NCBI GenBank assembly: GCA_017511605.1
Contig: JAFWJL010000008.1
Coordinates: 201,468 to 265,467, forward strand
DNA: 64,000 bases
Reading direction: 5' to 3'
From: Bacilli bacterium
GTDB lineage: Bacteria > Bacillota_I > Bacilli_A > RF39 > UBA660
The notes beneath the pieces were generated by a model that saw only the letters and a program-made list of their open reading frames with translations, searched no databases and was not told the DNA's origin. Within the stretch, counting starts at the first letter, position 1. Each line of letters opens with the position of its first letter. Below are positions 41,701-50,760 of this stretch, in pieces. A program made the translations under genes and the position numbers.

Positions 41701-43549
41701 AATCTATTTCTATTAATTTAAATCTTGCAGTATCATCGTTGTTCTTACCAATAATAATTTGATTATAAGCATCACTTACTGTGCTATTTGTTTGTGCTAT
41801 TATATATCCTGTATTTGCTGTAGGAGTTGCTTCGGGTGATACTGTCTTTATTGTATATGTCCCATTACCTACTGGAGTTATCTTCCATATTTGTGGTTCG
41901 TTTCTAGCTTTATCATTGAATTTATCTATAGCGGATAATGTATTACCTACTATGTTTTCGTCTTGGGTAATAGCTAATGTTTTGAATCTAGCTAATTCAC
42001 TTATTTTATATTCATATGTGCTAGGATTTCCTGGGACATAATTTGGATTTATTCTTTTATCTGTGATTAATTCAATAGTCCATTTTTGTCTTTTTTCACC
42101 TTTATAATAATCTAAAGAAATTGGATTTGCATTTGTTTCTGATGTCTCACTGGCAGACAATACTTTATTTTCTGATAGAACTGGTTGAATTATATAATTA
42201 CCTTTTGTAGGTAAAGATGCTGTACTATCATATTGGTATGCTGATACTCTATAACCATTAACTGTTTCAGTTTCTGAATAAGTAGTACCATTCCCAATAT
42301 TTTTTACATATTTCCATGTGCTACCATTTTCTGATACTTCAACAGTATCATTTTTATAATCTACACCTGAATTACTATGAAATACAGCTATTTCGTCTAT
42401 AGCCATAATTGATCCCAAATCGGCTATTCCACATCTTCCTGATGTATTAGATATCTCTTTTGACACACCTTTTATTGTAACTATTATTTTATTCCATGCC
42501 AACTCATCAGTACAGCTTCTAATATATCTTACACTATTAAGTTTTGTGTTTTTTCTAGTTAATTCAGTAGATGATTCAGTTCTCGGTTTTACACGTTCTA
42601 TTCTAGCATATCCATCACCTACATTAACTCCTGGAATCATAACTCCATCATTAAAATAGTATTCTCCTGAAATTGCATCTATATAGGAATGTGTTCCTAC
42701 TGTTTCCTCTTCGTTATATGTATGTTCATGGTAATCAACTTTTGCATTTGTTGTGGTTTTTCCTTTTTTAATTCCATAAGATCCTGCATATCCTGCAATA
42801 AATGATGTCCCTCCAGTTGAAGCATTATTACTTGGAAAATATCCATCTCCTCCACCATTAGTTCCTACAGGTGATGGTACAGTTACTCCGACAGCTGGAT
42901 TTGTTGCATTACTTACTGCATAATTTTTGTCAAATCCAACTAAAGTACCATTTGTGTTATTACCAGCTGCACTTATAGGTAAAAGTGAAAAATCTCTATT
43001 AGTTCCTTGGGATTTAATAAACCCTCCATAAGAATTCATTTTATCATTATATCCATATAGTGTACCACCTGATGCAGTAGAAGTACTACCTCCACCAGCA
43101 GCAACCATTATTGTTGATTCATATGAATTAAAATCTGTATATGTTCCACCTATTGCTCTTACTTCAGAAGCATATCCACCTCCACTGGATTTTTGCTTAC
43201 CAACATAGAAATATAATATATCTCCTTCGGTTAATTCAATTATTCCACCGGTATATGCACCTTTTCCTCCATTACCAGCTCCTTGTGCACCCCAAAGTTC
43301 TATTTTATACCAACCGCTTGCTGGTACTATATATTGTTGTGAAGTAATATCTGATCCTAATGGTTTAAATGCTGTTTCTGTTTTACTAAATCTATTTAAA
43401 TCTTCTTCAATAGATTTAACTAAATTTCTAGTATTAGCTCTAGTTTGTGCCATAGTTGCCATTAAAATAGTTACAATCATTATACCCATTATAGCTAAAC
43501 CGTATATTAAAGTAGAAATTGCAAACCCTTTATTATTCATTTTCTTCAT
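41687..43549 (-). CDS. Pilin-like protein with ALK-type Gly-rich and lectin-like domains
   Basis: A 620-residue secreted protein. The N terminus NNKGFAISTLIYGLAIMGIMIVT is a prepilin-like hydrophobic helix (residues 4-30). Residues about 75-310 form a Gly-rich domain starting WYKIELWGAQGAGNGGKGAYTGG with FYVGKQKSSGGGYASEVRA, the pattern of the glycine-rich domain of receptor kinases ALK/LTK. A second domain (about 310-410) has a pair of Cys, and the rest (about 430-620) has three RICIN-like segments (QKWTIELI, PQIWKITPVGNGTYTIKTV, ARFKLIEIDY), i.e. a carbohydrate-binding beta-trefoil pattern. An extracellular adhesive role is inferred. It follows the hrcA promoter region but is transcribed toward it. 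Confidence 0.78.
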   Translation of the reverse strand: MKKMNNKGFAISTLIYGLAIMGIMIVTILMATMAQTRANTRNLVKSIEEDLNRFSKTETAFKPLGSDITSQQYIVPASGWYKIELWGAQGAGNGGKGAYTGGIIELTEGDILYFYVGKQKSSGGGYASEVRAIGGTYTDFNSYESTIMVAAGGGSTSTASGGTLYGYNDKMNSYGGFIKSQGTNRDFSLLPISAAGNNTNGTLVGFDKNYAVSNATNPAVGVTVPSPVGTNGGGDGYFPSNNASTGGTSFIAGYAGSYGIKKGKTTTNAKVDYHEHTYNEEETVGTHSYIDAISGEYYFNDGVMIPGVNVGDGYARIERVKPRTESSTELTRKNTKLNSVRYIRSCTDELAWNKIIVTIKGVSKEISNTSGRCGIADLGSIMAIDEIAVFHSNSGVDYKNDTVEVSENGSTWKYVKNIGNGTTYSETETVNGYRVSAYQYDSTASLPTKGNYIIQPVLSENKVLSASETSETNANPISLDYYKGEKRQKWTIELITDKRINPNYVPGNPSTYEYKISELARFKTLAITQDENIVGNTLSAIDKFNDKARNEPQIWKITPVGNGTYTIKTVSPEATPTANTGYIIAQTNSTVSDAYNQIIIGKNNDDTARFKLIEIDYSSN

Positions 43550-43576
43550 ATAAACACTCTCTATTCTTTTTTCATT

Positions 43577-44119
43577 TTAACATACTTTTTTTAATATTAC
43601 TATATATTTATCTCCATACTTTTTATCTTTAATACATTTATAGTTATCATCATAAACTATTTTATCTAAACTATCACTTTCACATACTACAATTCCATCA
43701 TTAGATAAAATGTTATATTTACTAATCAAATTCATAGCCTCTTCAATATAATTAGTTTTATATGGTGGATCTAAAAAAATAATATTAAATGTCTCATTTT
43801 TTAAATACTCTATTGCTTTTTTATAATCCATATTAAGTACTTTAGTATCAGTAATACCAATAGTTTTTATATTACCTTCTATTACTTTAATAGCTTTATA
43901 GTTAGAATCTACTAATACCGCAGACTTTGCTCCTTCAGATAACGATTCTATAGCCAAATTACCACTACCACTGAATAAGTCTAATACAGTGGCATTATCT
44001 AAATAATTTTGAATCATAGCAAAAAGAGATTCTTTTACTCTATCCATAGTAGGACGAGTACCATCAATGTCGAATCCTTCAATATTTCTTCCTTTATATT
44101 TACCACTTATTACCTTCAT
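43577..44119 (-). CDS. rsmD: 16S rRNA (guanine-N2) methyltransferase RsmD
   Basis: A 180-residue methyltransferase. It shows the RsmD start KVISGKYKGRNIEG, RPTMDRVKESLFAMI, motif I as VLDLFSGSGNLAIESLSEG (residues about 44-62) and the N6/N2-type catalytic motif IIFLDPPYKTNYIEEA (DPPY). It methylates G966 of 16S rRNA during 30S assembly. The gene overlaps ylbF by one base, giving the same neighbourhood as in Bacillus. Confidence 0.95.
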   Translation of the reverse strand: MKVISGKYKGRNIEGFDIDGTRPTMDRVKESLFAMIQNYLDNATVLDLFSGSGNLAIESLSEGAKSAVLVDSNYKAIKVIEGNIKTIGITDTKVLNMDYKKAIEYLKNETFNIIFLDPPYKTNYIEEAMNLISKYNILSNDGIVVCESDSLDKIVYDDNYKCIKDKKYGDKYIVILKKVC

Positions 44120-44400
44120 TAATTACACTTACCTTTATTACTTATTTCTTTTAGCTTTTTATTAATTTCTAATATTATAAAATTACATTCTGCTTCACTA
44201 TGCTTGTATTCTCGAAATAACTTATTATTAATTATTCTTTCTTTTATTTTTTCATCTTTAGTTAAATTATAATTTTCTATATCTTTTAATAACTCCTTAT
44301 CTTTCATAATTAACTCATTTATTTCTTTTAATTTAATTATTTCATCATTTTCATCTAAACTTTTCTTTAGATTATCTACAGTTTCAATTAATTCGTTCAT
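44119..44400 (-). CDS. ylbF: YlbF-family regulatory protein
   Basis: A 93-residue helical protein of the YlbF/YmcA (Com_YlbF) family: long amphipathic helices with LIMKDKELLKDIENYN, KLFREYKHSEAECNFIILEINKKLKEI. In Bacillus, YlbF forms a complex with YmcA and YaaT that interacts with RNase Y and affects mRNA maturation. Overlaps rsmD by one base. The family is short and helical, so the assignment rests on length, pattern and synteny. Confidence 0.78.
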   Translation of the reverse strand: MNELIETVDNLKKSLDENDEIIKLKEINELIMKDKELLKDIENYNLTKDEKIKERIINNKLFREYKHSEAECNFIILEINKKLKEISNKGKCN

Positions 44401-44421
44401 AAATACATTTTACCATAAAAA

Positions 44422-44643
44422 TTAATCCATTACACTCATAAATGTATTTATAAGATTAATTGTATTTTTTATATTTTCAATTTTATTTGATAGTGTTAAT
44501 CCATATTTTTCTTTTGCTAGCCTTTCTACTTTATTTATATAATTATCATCTCTATATAAATATTTATAATGATAAGACTCTTCTCTTAAAAATTGATTAA
44601 TTATAGGATTATTCTTAATAATATAAATTGTTTTTTCACTCAT
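44422..44643 (-). CDS. ylbE: YlbE-like protein
   Basis: A 73-residue protein with the YlbE pattern: an N-terminal PIINQFLREESYHYKYLYRDDN (cf. QFLRENPYWYRKLMR in Bacillus) and a helical end INTFMSVM. Function unknown in any species. It overlaps ylbD by one base and precedes ylbF, which is the Bacillus order. Confidence 0.75.
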   Translation of the reverse strand: MSEKTIYIIKNNPIINQFLREESYHYKYLYRDDNYINKVERLAKEKYGLTLSNKIENIKNTINLINTFMSVMD

Positions 44644-44981
44644 TAATCTTCAAACCTCTTATATATTGGTTCACTTTCTTTATTAGTAATACCTATATCT
44701 TGAAGTAAACCTATTGTTTTTTGAATATTAGTTATTCCTTTTTGAACTGAATCTATGTCTATATTTTTTAAATTACTTATAAAATCTTTTATGGTAGAGG
44801 CTCCACTAGTTATAGTATCTGTCACTGATTCTTTAGTAAAATATGTATTCCATACACTACTATTATTCCCATATAATTCATATATTTCATATAATTGTTG
44901 CCATGAGACAGTGCCTCTTACTACTTTATCAGCTAACTCTGGATGAAGTCTTACAAAACTTTTAAATGTTTCTTTACTCAT
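44643..44981 (-). CDS. ylbD: YlbD-like protein
   Basis: A 112-residue protein of the YlbD (spore-coat-protein-like) family. The diagnostic start FKSFVRLHPELADKVVRGTVSWQQLYEIYELYGNN matches the FK-FVK-HP-L---VR-G--TWQ--YE-W-LLG pattern of Bacillus YlbD. In Bacillus it was found in spore coats; its presence here, in a probably non-sporulating lineage, argues for a general function. First of four overlapping genes ylbD-ylbE-ylbF-rsmD. Confidence 0.75.
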   Translation of the reverse strand: MSKETFKSFVRLHPELADKVVRGTVSWQQLYEIYELYGNNSSVWNTYFTKESVTDTITSGASTIKDFISNLKNIDIDSVQKGITNIQKTIGLLQDIGITNKESEPIYKRFED

Positions 44982-45009
44982 ATAATCACCTATATAAATA
45001 TATGATTAT

Positions 45010-45047
45010 AAAAAGAAAAAGACGACTTTTATTTTAAAAAGTCATCT
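45010..45047 (-). terminator. Terminator of parC
   Basis: GACGACTTTT / AAAAGTCATC (45021-45030 and 45037-45046, one G-U pair) and a T-rich run on the minus strand. Confidence 0.72.
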
Positions 45048-47593
45048 ATTGTCATTAATCTATCATCTATTTCGGATAATGATATTTGTTCTTTTTTAGG
45101 AATTTTCTTTTCTTCTAATACTTCTTGTTTTTCTTCTGGCACTTCTATTAGTTGTTCTTGATGATTATTCTCTTTTTTCAAATTAGCTACTATAAATGCT
45201 GAAGTTAAAGGATGTTTAGAAATATTACTTCCTGTAGAATATCTATCAGCTATAGGTAATTCTGTATTTTTAATAATATTAATATCGCCGTTCTTTAATC
45301 CTATGAAATTTCTCGCGTCATCTATAAATGTAGTTAAGATTTCATATGGATTAGTTTTAACTTCTCTTATTAATAAAATTCCACGTCTTGTACGACTAGA
45401 TATTGGGAATTCAGTTAATCTAACACGTTTACCAGTTCCCTTATTTGTAATAATACTAATAAACTCATGTTCATTATATGAGAAATTATTGCATGATACT
45501 AGGAAGTCATCTTTTAATTTCATTGCTTTAACACCAGCGGCTTTTACTCCAATTACTGGAATTTCTGATGTACTAAAGCTTAATGCATAGCCTTCGTTAG
45601 TAGTTAAGAATACACTATCATATTCTTCTACTAATACACTTATTACTTTATCATTATCTTTTAATTTCATACAACTACTTGCTTTATTATATCTTTGTAG
45701 TTTAAATTCTTTTAACTTAGTACGCTTAATAATACCATCTTTTGTAGTAATAATAACGTTTTTATCAGCACTAAAGTCATATGCGGGAACACTAGCTATA
45801 ACACTTTCTTCTGGAGGTAATTCAATAATATTACTTACATGTTTAGGCATATCTTTCCATTTAAGATCAGGAATAATATGTACTGGAATATGTAGATAGT
45901 TACCACCATCTGTGAATACTAATAATGTATCAGTAGTATTCATTTCATATAATCCTATTAAATAATCATTTTCTTTTAGAGTTATATCTTCAGAGTTAGA
46001 TGCAGTATAACTTCTATAAGATGTACGTTTAATATAACCATCTTTTGTAACGGCTACTACTACATCTTCTTTAGGTATCATAGCTGCTTCATCTATTTTA
46101 ATTTCAGTTATTTCTTCTTTTATATCTGTAAGACGAGGAGTATCATACTCTTTCTTAATATTTTGAAGTTCCTTTTTCATTACATGTTTTAAGGCTTCTT
46201 CATTATTAAGTATTTGTTCCCAAATAGCAATTTTCTTTTCTAAGTCAGCCATTTCTTCTTCCAATGCTACAACGTCTGTATTAGTTAATCTATATAATTG
46301 TAATGTTACAATTGCTTCTGCTTGAGGTTCAGTAAACTCAAATTCTTTTACTAAATTATCTTTAGCATCAGCCTTATTTTTAGATGCACGAATTACTTTA
46401 ATTACTTCATCTAAAATAGATAAACACTTAATTAAACCTTCTAATATATGGTATCTTGCTTTAGCATGTGCTAGGTCAAATTCGGTTCTTCTTCTTACAA
46501 CTTCTTTTTGATGAGCAATAAATGCATCTAAGCTTTCCCTAAGTCCTAATAATTTAGGTCTACGATTTACTATAGCTACTACATTGAAGTTATAACTTAT
46601 TTGCATATCTGTATTTTTTAATAAATAATTTACTATTAAATCGACGTTAGCAGTCTTCTTTAATTCGATAACTATACGAACGTCAGCAGCTGATTCATCT
46701 CTTACTTCAAGTATACCATCTACTTTTTTATCTATTCTAATATCATCAATCTTTTTAACCATTAAAGCTTTATTTACTTCGAATGGTATTTCTGTGATGA
46801 TGATTGCTGGTCCATTTTTAGTATTTTCTAAAGTATAACGACACTTAACAATAATACGTCCACGACCTGTTTCATAAGCTTCACGAATTCCGTCTAATCC
46901 TTCTACAATACCTCCTGTAGGAAAGTCTGGACCTTTAACATATTTCATTAAAGTATCTAACTGACAGTTAGGATTATCAATTCTATGAATTGTAGCGTCT
47001 ATTACTTCTCCTAGGTTATGTGGAGGAATATTTGTTGCGTAACCTGCAGAAATTCCTTGAGCACCATAAACTAATAATGCAGGAAATCTTGCTGGTAGTA
47101 CAGTTGGCTCTATTGTTGTATCATCAAAGTTAGGAGCAAATTCTACTGTATCTTTTTCAATATCACGAAGCATTTCATTACTTATTTTAGATAGACGTGC
47201 TTCAGTGTAACGATAAGCGGCAGGAGAATCACCATCTATTGATCCATTATTACCATGCATATCGATATATGGAAGTCTTGTCTTCCAAGGCTGTGACATA
47301 CGAACCATAGCATCATATATAGATGTATCACCATGTGGATGGTAATTACCGATAACGTCTCCTACTGTTTTAGCAGACTTACGGTATCCTTTATCGTATG
47401 TATTATGTTCTTTATGCATTGAATATAATATACGTCTTTGAACTGGTTTTAGACCATCTCTAGCATCAGGAATAGCACGGTCTTGAATAATATATTTAGA
47501 ATAAGATCCAAAACGTTCTCCCATTATATCTTCTAGAGTATAATCAAAAATCTTTTCAATTACCATTTCTGTATCAGTTTTCTTTTTTGGCAT
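45029..47593 (-). CDS. parC: DNA topoisomerase IV subunit A (ParC)
   Basis: About 854 residues from the ATG at 47593 (MPKKKTDTEM). The breakage-reunion domain contains RAIPDARDGLKPVQRRILYSM, GDVIGNYHPHGDTSIYDAMVRMSQPW and the active-site Tyr in AAYRYTEARLSK. The C-terminal beta-pinwheel (about 520-820) has repeats such as GYIKRTSYRSY and GIIKRTKLKEF. No GyrA box (QRRGGKG) is seen, matching ParC rather than GyrA. It decatenates chromosomes with ParE. The usual parE-parC junction is interrupted by a BRO-N gene whose stop is 18 bases before this start. Confidence 0.93.
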   Translation of the reverse strand: MPKKKTDTEMVIEKIFDYTLEDIMGERFGSYSKYIIQDRAIPDARDGLKPVQRRILYSMHKEHNTYDKGYRKSAKTVGDVIGNYHPHGDTSIYDAMVRMSQPWKTRLPYIDMHGNNGSIDGDSPAAYRYTEARLSKISNEMLRDIEKDTVEFAPNFDDTTIEPTVLPARFPALLVYGAQGISAGYATNIPPHNLGEVIDATIHRIDNPNCQLDTLMKYVKGPDFPTGGIVEGLDGIREAYETGRGRIIVKCRYTLENTKNGPAIIITEIPFEVNKALMVKKIDDIRIDKKVDGILEVRDESAADVRIVIELKKTANVDLIVNYLLKNTDMQISYNFNVVAIVNRRPKLLGLRESLDAFIAHQKEVVRRRTEFDLAHAKARYHILEGLIKCLSILDEVIKVIRASKNKADAKDNLVKEFEFTEPQAEAIVTLQLYRLTNTDVVALEEEMADLEKKIAIWEQILNNEEALKHVMKKELQNIKKEYDTPRLTDIKEEITEIKIDEAAMIPKEDVVVAVTKDGYIKRTSYRSYTASNSEDITLKENDYLIGLYEMNTTDTLLVFTDGGNYLHIPVHIIPDLKWKDMPKHVSNIIELPPEESVIASVPAYDFSADKNVIITTKDGIIKRTKLKEFKLQRYNKASSCMKLKDNDKVISVLVEEYDSVFLTTNEGYALSFSTSEIPVIGVKAAGVKAMKLKDDFLVSCNNFSYNEHEFISIITNKGTGKRVRLTEFPISSRTRRGILLIREVKTNPYEILTTFIDDARNFIGLKNGDINIIKNTELPIADRYSTGSNISKHPLTSAFIVANLKKENNHQEQLIEVPEEKQEVLEEKKIPKKEQISLSEIDDRLMTIDDFLK

Positions 47594-47610
47594 GTTACCA
47601 CTACTTTCTA

Positions 47611-48420
47611 TCAATATTTATCTTCTATTACATTTCTTCCTAATTTGTTTTCTAAATCTTTTCTCGTATTTTTTGCAATACCTCCACCAACTTCAGATAT
47701 AAGTTTGTTTTGTGCTAATCCAATAGGATTATGAGTATTAGTTAACTCTCTTGTAGCAACTTCTCCTATATGAGTCAAAAGAATTTCTATATCAGACATA
47801 TTATCTCTTAATGATTCTTTTCTAATACCTTTAAATTTCTTATACTCACTTGCAGTCATACCTGACCACTCTCTATATATTTCATTAGTTAATATTGCAT
47901 ATTCATTATTACTTTCTACCCCATGCGCTTCCCATGTGTTTGTGAGTTTCTTTCTCGTAATAATTGAATTTATTCTATCAATTATCCAATCCATTGAATA
48001 TCCTTTGTTTTGATAATAGTCTATCATTTTTTCAATTCCAATAGATGGATCATAAATACTATCAATTTCTCTTTTTCCTAAATGAGCTAGCCATAATTTA
48101 AATGGTTCTGCTTTAGGAGATGGAACTGATTCAATAAGTCTTAAGATTCCTTCAGTATTTAACGTATCAGTTAAATATCTTTTTCCATCTTTAGAAGATT
48201 TCAATTTCAGTTGTACACATTTTGTGGACAACTGAGATTTTTCTTCTTCATCCATCCTCTTTTTTAACATATTCCAATAATTTCTTGGATTAGTACTATC
48301 AGTTAATGCTTCTATAACATCAACTACACTGAAATAGTAATCTTCTTTCTCACTATCCCATATGCTTCTTATTTCTTTTCCTTCAAAAAGATTTGAAATC
48401 ATTTCTAATTTTTCTTTCAT
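47611..48420 (-). CDS. BRO-N / DinD-like antirepressor-type protein 2
   Basis: A 269-residue paralogue of the gene at 24102. BRO-N-like N terminus (IRSIWDSEKEDYYFSVVDVIEALTDSTNPRNYWNMLKKRM), the shared KAEPFKLWLAHLGKREIDSIYDPSI core and the C-terminal IAKNTRKDLENKLGRNVI. It is inserted between parE and parC and has its own consensus promoter (-35 TTGACA), so it may drive parC as well. Unlike copy 1, no XRE partner is next to it. DNA-damage or phage-linked regulation is my inference from the family. Confidence 0.82.
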   Translation of the reverse strand: MKEKLEMISNLFEGKEIRSIWDSEKEDYYFSVVDVIEALTDSTNPRNYWNMLKKRMDEEEKSQLSTKCVQLKLKSSKDGKRYLTDTLNTEGILRLIESVPSPKAEPFKLWLAHLGKREIDSIYDPSIGIEKMIDYYQNKGYSMDWIIDRINSIITRKKLTNTWEAHGVESNNEYAILTNEIYREWSGMTASEYKKFKGIRKESLRDNMSDIEILLTHIGEVATRELTNTHNPIGLAQNKLISEVGGGIAKNTRKDLENKLGRNVIEDKY

Positions 48421-48453
48421 ATTATAACCCCCAATCTATATGATCTCAATCTC

Positions 48454-48482
48454 AATGTATCATACATATTTTCGATTGTCAA
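48454..48482 (-). promoter_or_regulatory. Promoter of the BRO-N 2 - parC unit
   Basis: TTGACA (48477-48482), 17-base spacer, TACATT (48454-48459): the best -35/-10 pair in the window. Downstream, before the gene, TTGAGA is repeated in tandem (48445-48456), a possible operator. Confidence 0.65.
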
Positions 48483-48504
48483 CATACCTATTTAGGGGTA
48501 TAAA

Positions 48505-50409
48505 TTAGCTTATTTCATAATCATCTTCTAGAGAGAATTCTACATTTTCTTCAATCCACTCTTTACGAGGTGGCACGTCATCTCCCATAAGAATTGATAC
48601 ACGTTTTTCTGCAAGTTGTGCATCTTCTATATTTACTCTTATTAATGTTCTTGAACCTGGCTTCATAGTTGTTTCACAAAGTTGATCGGCATTCATTTCA
48701 CCAAGACCTTTGTATCTTTGAATATCACATTTTTTACCTTTAGATTTTTCTTTCATCTCTTCTACAGTATAAGCGTACTCAATGTCCTTACCACTTTGAA
48801 TCTTGAATAATGGTGGTAAAGCTACAAATAATCTACCATCTTCAATTAATGGTTTCATATATCTATAGAAGAATGTTAGAAGTAAGCATTGGATATGTCC
48901 TCCATCTTCATCGGCATCGGACATGATTATTACTTTACTATACTCACAATCATTTAAATCGAAGTTAGAACCATATCCAGCTCCAATTGTATAAATCATT
49001 GTATTTATTTCTTCATTCTTTAAAATTTCTTCTTCTTTTGTTTTTTCAGTATTAAGAACCTTACCTCTTAAAGGAAGAATAGCTTGATAAAGTCTATCTC
49101 TACCTTGTTTAGCACTTCCACCAGCAGAATCACCTTCGACTAAGAATAATTCTTTTTTTGTTTTATCCTTACTTTGTGCTGGAGCAAGTTTTCCCGAAAG
49201 AGATCTTTCTTTGTTATTTTTCTTAGTTCCCTTACGAGCTTCTTCTCTTGCTTTTCTTGCAGCTTCACGAGCTATCTTACTTCTTAAACTTTTATTAATT
49301 ATATCTGTAGCTATTGCTTTATTTTCTTCTAAATAAACTCTTAATTGTTCTGTAACAATATTTTCTACGGCATTTTTAGCTTGAGGAGTTCCTAATTTAC
49401 CTTTAGTTTGTCCTTCAAACTGTAATATTCCTTCAGGAATCTTTAAACTAATAATAGCAGTTAATCCTTCACGAACATCGCTACCTTCAAATGCTTTATC
49501 TTTTCCTTTAACAAAACCATTTGCTTTAGCATAATCATTAAATACACGAGTTAAGGCAGTTTTAAATCCTACTTCGTGAGAACCACCATCTATTGTTTTA
49601 ACGTTATTTACGAAAGATACTATGTTTTCATTATAAGTATCTGTATATTGCATTGAGATTTCTACATCGATTTTATCTTTATTGCCACTGATGGTTAATA
49701 CCTTATGAAGAGTAGTTTTGCCTTTGTTTAATTCTTCAACAAATTCTTCTATACCTCTTTCATAACAGTATTTAGCATTTCTTCCATCTTCTTCATCTAA
49801 TACTTCGATAGTTATACCTTTTAATAAAAATGCAGATTCTTGCATTCTTTCACATACAGTAGTGAATGAGAAATGTGTAGTTGAAAATATTTCATCATCT
49901 GGCATAAATCTAACAGTAGTACCAGTTCTATTTGTAGTTCCTATTACTTTTAATGGAACAGCAACATGACCGCCGTTTTCAAATCTTATGTATGATTCTT
50001 CTTTATCACGTCTTATAGTTACTTCCATCCATTTAGATAAGGCATTAACTACAGAAGATCCTACTCCGTGAAGTCCTCCTGATACTTTATATCCATCAGA
50101 CTCGAATTTACCTCCAGCATGAAGTACTGTATATATTACTTCTGGAGTTGATTTTCCTGATTCGTGCATACCTGTAGGTACACCACGACCATGGTCTTCA
50201 ACTGATACTGAACCATCTTTATGAAGTATGATTTTAATATAATCACCATATCCATTAATTGCTTCATCTACTGAGTTATCTACTATTTCCCAAATAAGAT
50301 GATGTAGACCTCTTTTGTCAGTAGATCCAATATACATTCCTGGACGTTTTCTAACTGCTTCTAATCCTTCAAGTATTTTAATGGATGATGCATCATATTT
50401 TCCTGTCAT
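48505..50409 (-). CDS. parE: DNA topoisomerase IV subunit B (ParE)
   Basis: About 634 residues from the ATG at 50409 (AGGAGTG upstream); an earlier in-frame start at 50511 would lie before the promoter. GHKL ATPase: EAVRKRPGMYIGS, EIVDNSVDEAI, GRGVPTGMHE, GLHGVGSSVVNALS; TOPRIM: LFLVEGDSAGGSAKQGRDR and IMSDADEDGGHIQ; and the QRYKGLGEMNADQLCETTM end. It hydrolyses ATP to drive the ParC gate. A well-formed promoter (TTGCCA-17-TATAAT) lies at 50440-50468. Confidence 0.94.
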   Translation of the reverse strand: MTGKYDASSIKILEGLEAVRKRPGMYIGSTDKRGLHHLIWEIVDNSVDEAINGYGDYIKIILHKDGSVSVEDHGRGVPTGMHESGKSTPEVIYTVLHAGGKFESDGYKVSGGLHGVGSSVVNALSKWMEVTIRRDKEESYIRFENGGHVAVPLKVIGTTNRTGTTVRFMPDDEIFSTTHFSFTTVCERMQESAFLLKGITIEVLDEEDGRNAKYCYERGIEEFVEELNKGKTTLHKVLTISGNKDKIDVEISMQYTDTYNENIVSFVNNVKTIDGGSHEVGFKTALTRVFNDYAKANGFVKGKDKAFEGSDVREGLTAIISLKIPEGILQFEGQTKGKLGTPQAKNAVENIVTEQLRVYLEENKAIATDIINKSLRSKIAREAARKAREEARKGTKKNNKERSLSGKLAPAQSKDKTKKELFLVEGDSAGGSAKQGRDRLYQAILPLRGKVLNTEKTKEEEILKNEEINTMIYTIGAGYGSNFDLNDCEYSKVIIMSDADEDGGHIQCLLLTFFYRYMKPLIEDGRLFVALPPLFKIQSGKDIEYAYTVEEMKEKSKGKKCDIQRYKGLGEMNADQLCETTMKPGSRTLIRVNIEDAQLAEKRVSILMGDDVPPRKEWIEENVEFSLEDDYEIS

Positions 50410-50439
50410 TCTTATCACTCCTATGTTTCCACATATTTT

Positions 50440-50468
50440 ATTATAACGAAGAAAATGTAAATTGGCAA
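50440..50468 (-). promoter_or_regulatory. Promoter of parE
   Basis: TTGCCA (50463-50468), 17-base spacer, TATAAT (50440-50445). Confidence 0.65.
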
Positions 50469-50523
50469 CGAACTTTACTTTTTTTGACACAATTTCTTTA
50501 TATATCAACAAAAAAGAGTATTG

Positions 50524-50751
50524 CTACTCTTCTACTTGGAAGTCTACTACTTCACCATTATCTTTAACTAGTTTTGTAATTGCTTCTTCTGCTTTCTTTA
50601 ATTTTTCATCACATGTTTTAGCAAGTTTCATAGCATTATTAAATTCGTTTATTGCGTCATCAAGTGCTACATCTCCTACTTCTAACTTCTTAACTATTTC
50701 TTCTAATTTTTCTAAGCTTTCTTCAAAACTTAATTCTTTCTTTTCTGCCAT
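50524..50751 (-). CDS. xseB: Exodeoxyribonuclease VII small subunit
   Basis: A 75-residue helical protein with the XseB core SFEESLEKLEEIVKKLE (residues about 8-24) and LDDAINEFNNAMKLAKTCDEKLKKAEEAI. It binds the XseA coiled coil in the ExoVII complex. Nine bases after xseA. Confidence 0.93.
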   Translation of the reverse strand: MAEKKELSFEESLEKLEEIVKKLEVGDVALDDAINEFNNAMKLAKTCDEKLKKAEEAITKLVKDNGEVVDFQVEE

Positions 50752-50760
50752 ATTTTCCTC

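Noticed and set aside
47594..48504. Attachment-site repeats around the BRO-N gene between parE and parC
   Set aside because: I compared both flanks and found only an 8-base match (ATCTTCTA), expected by chance in this AT-rich DNA.
50410..50511. Longer ParE starting at 50511
   Set aside because: The extra 34 residues overlap the parE promoter and are not seen in ParE proteins; the ATG at 50409 has AGGAGTG.
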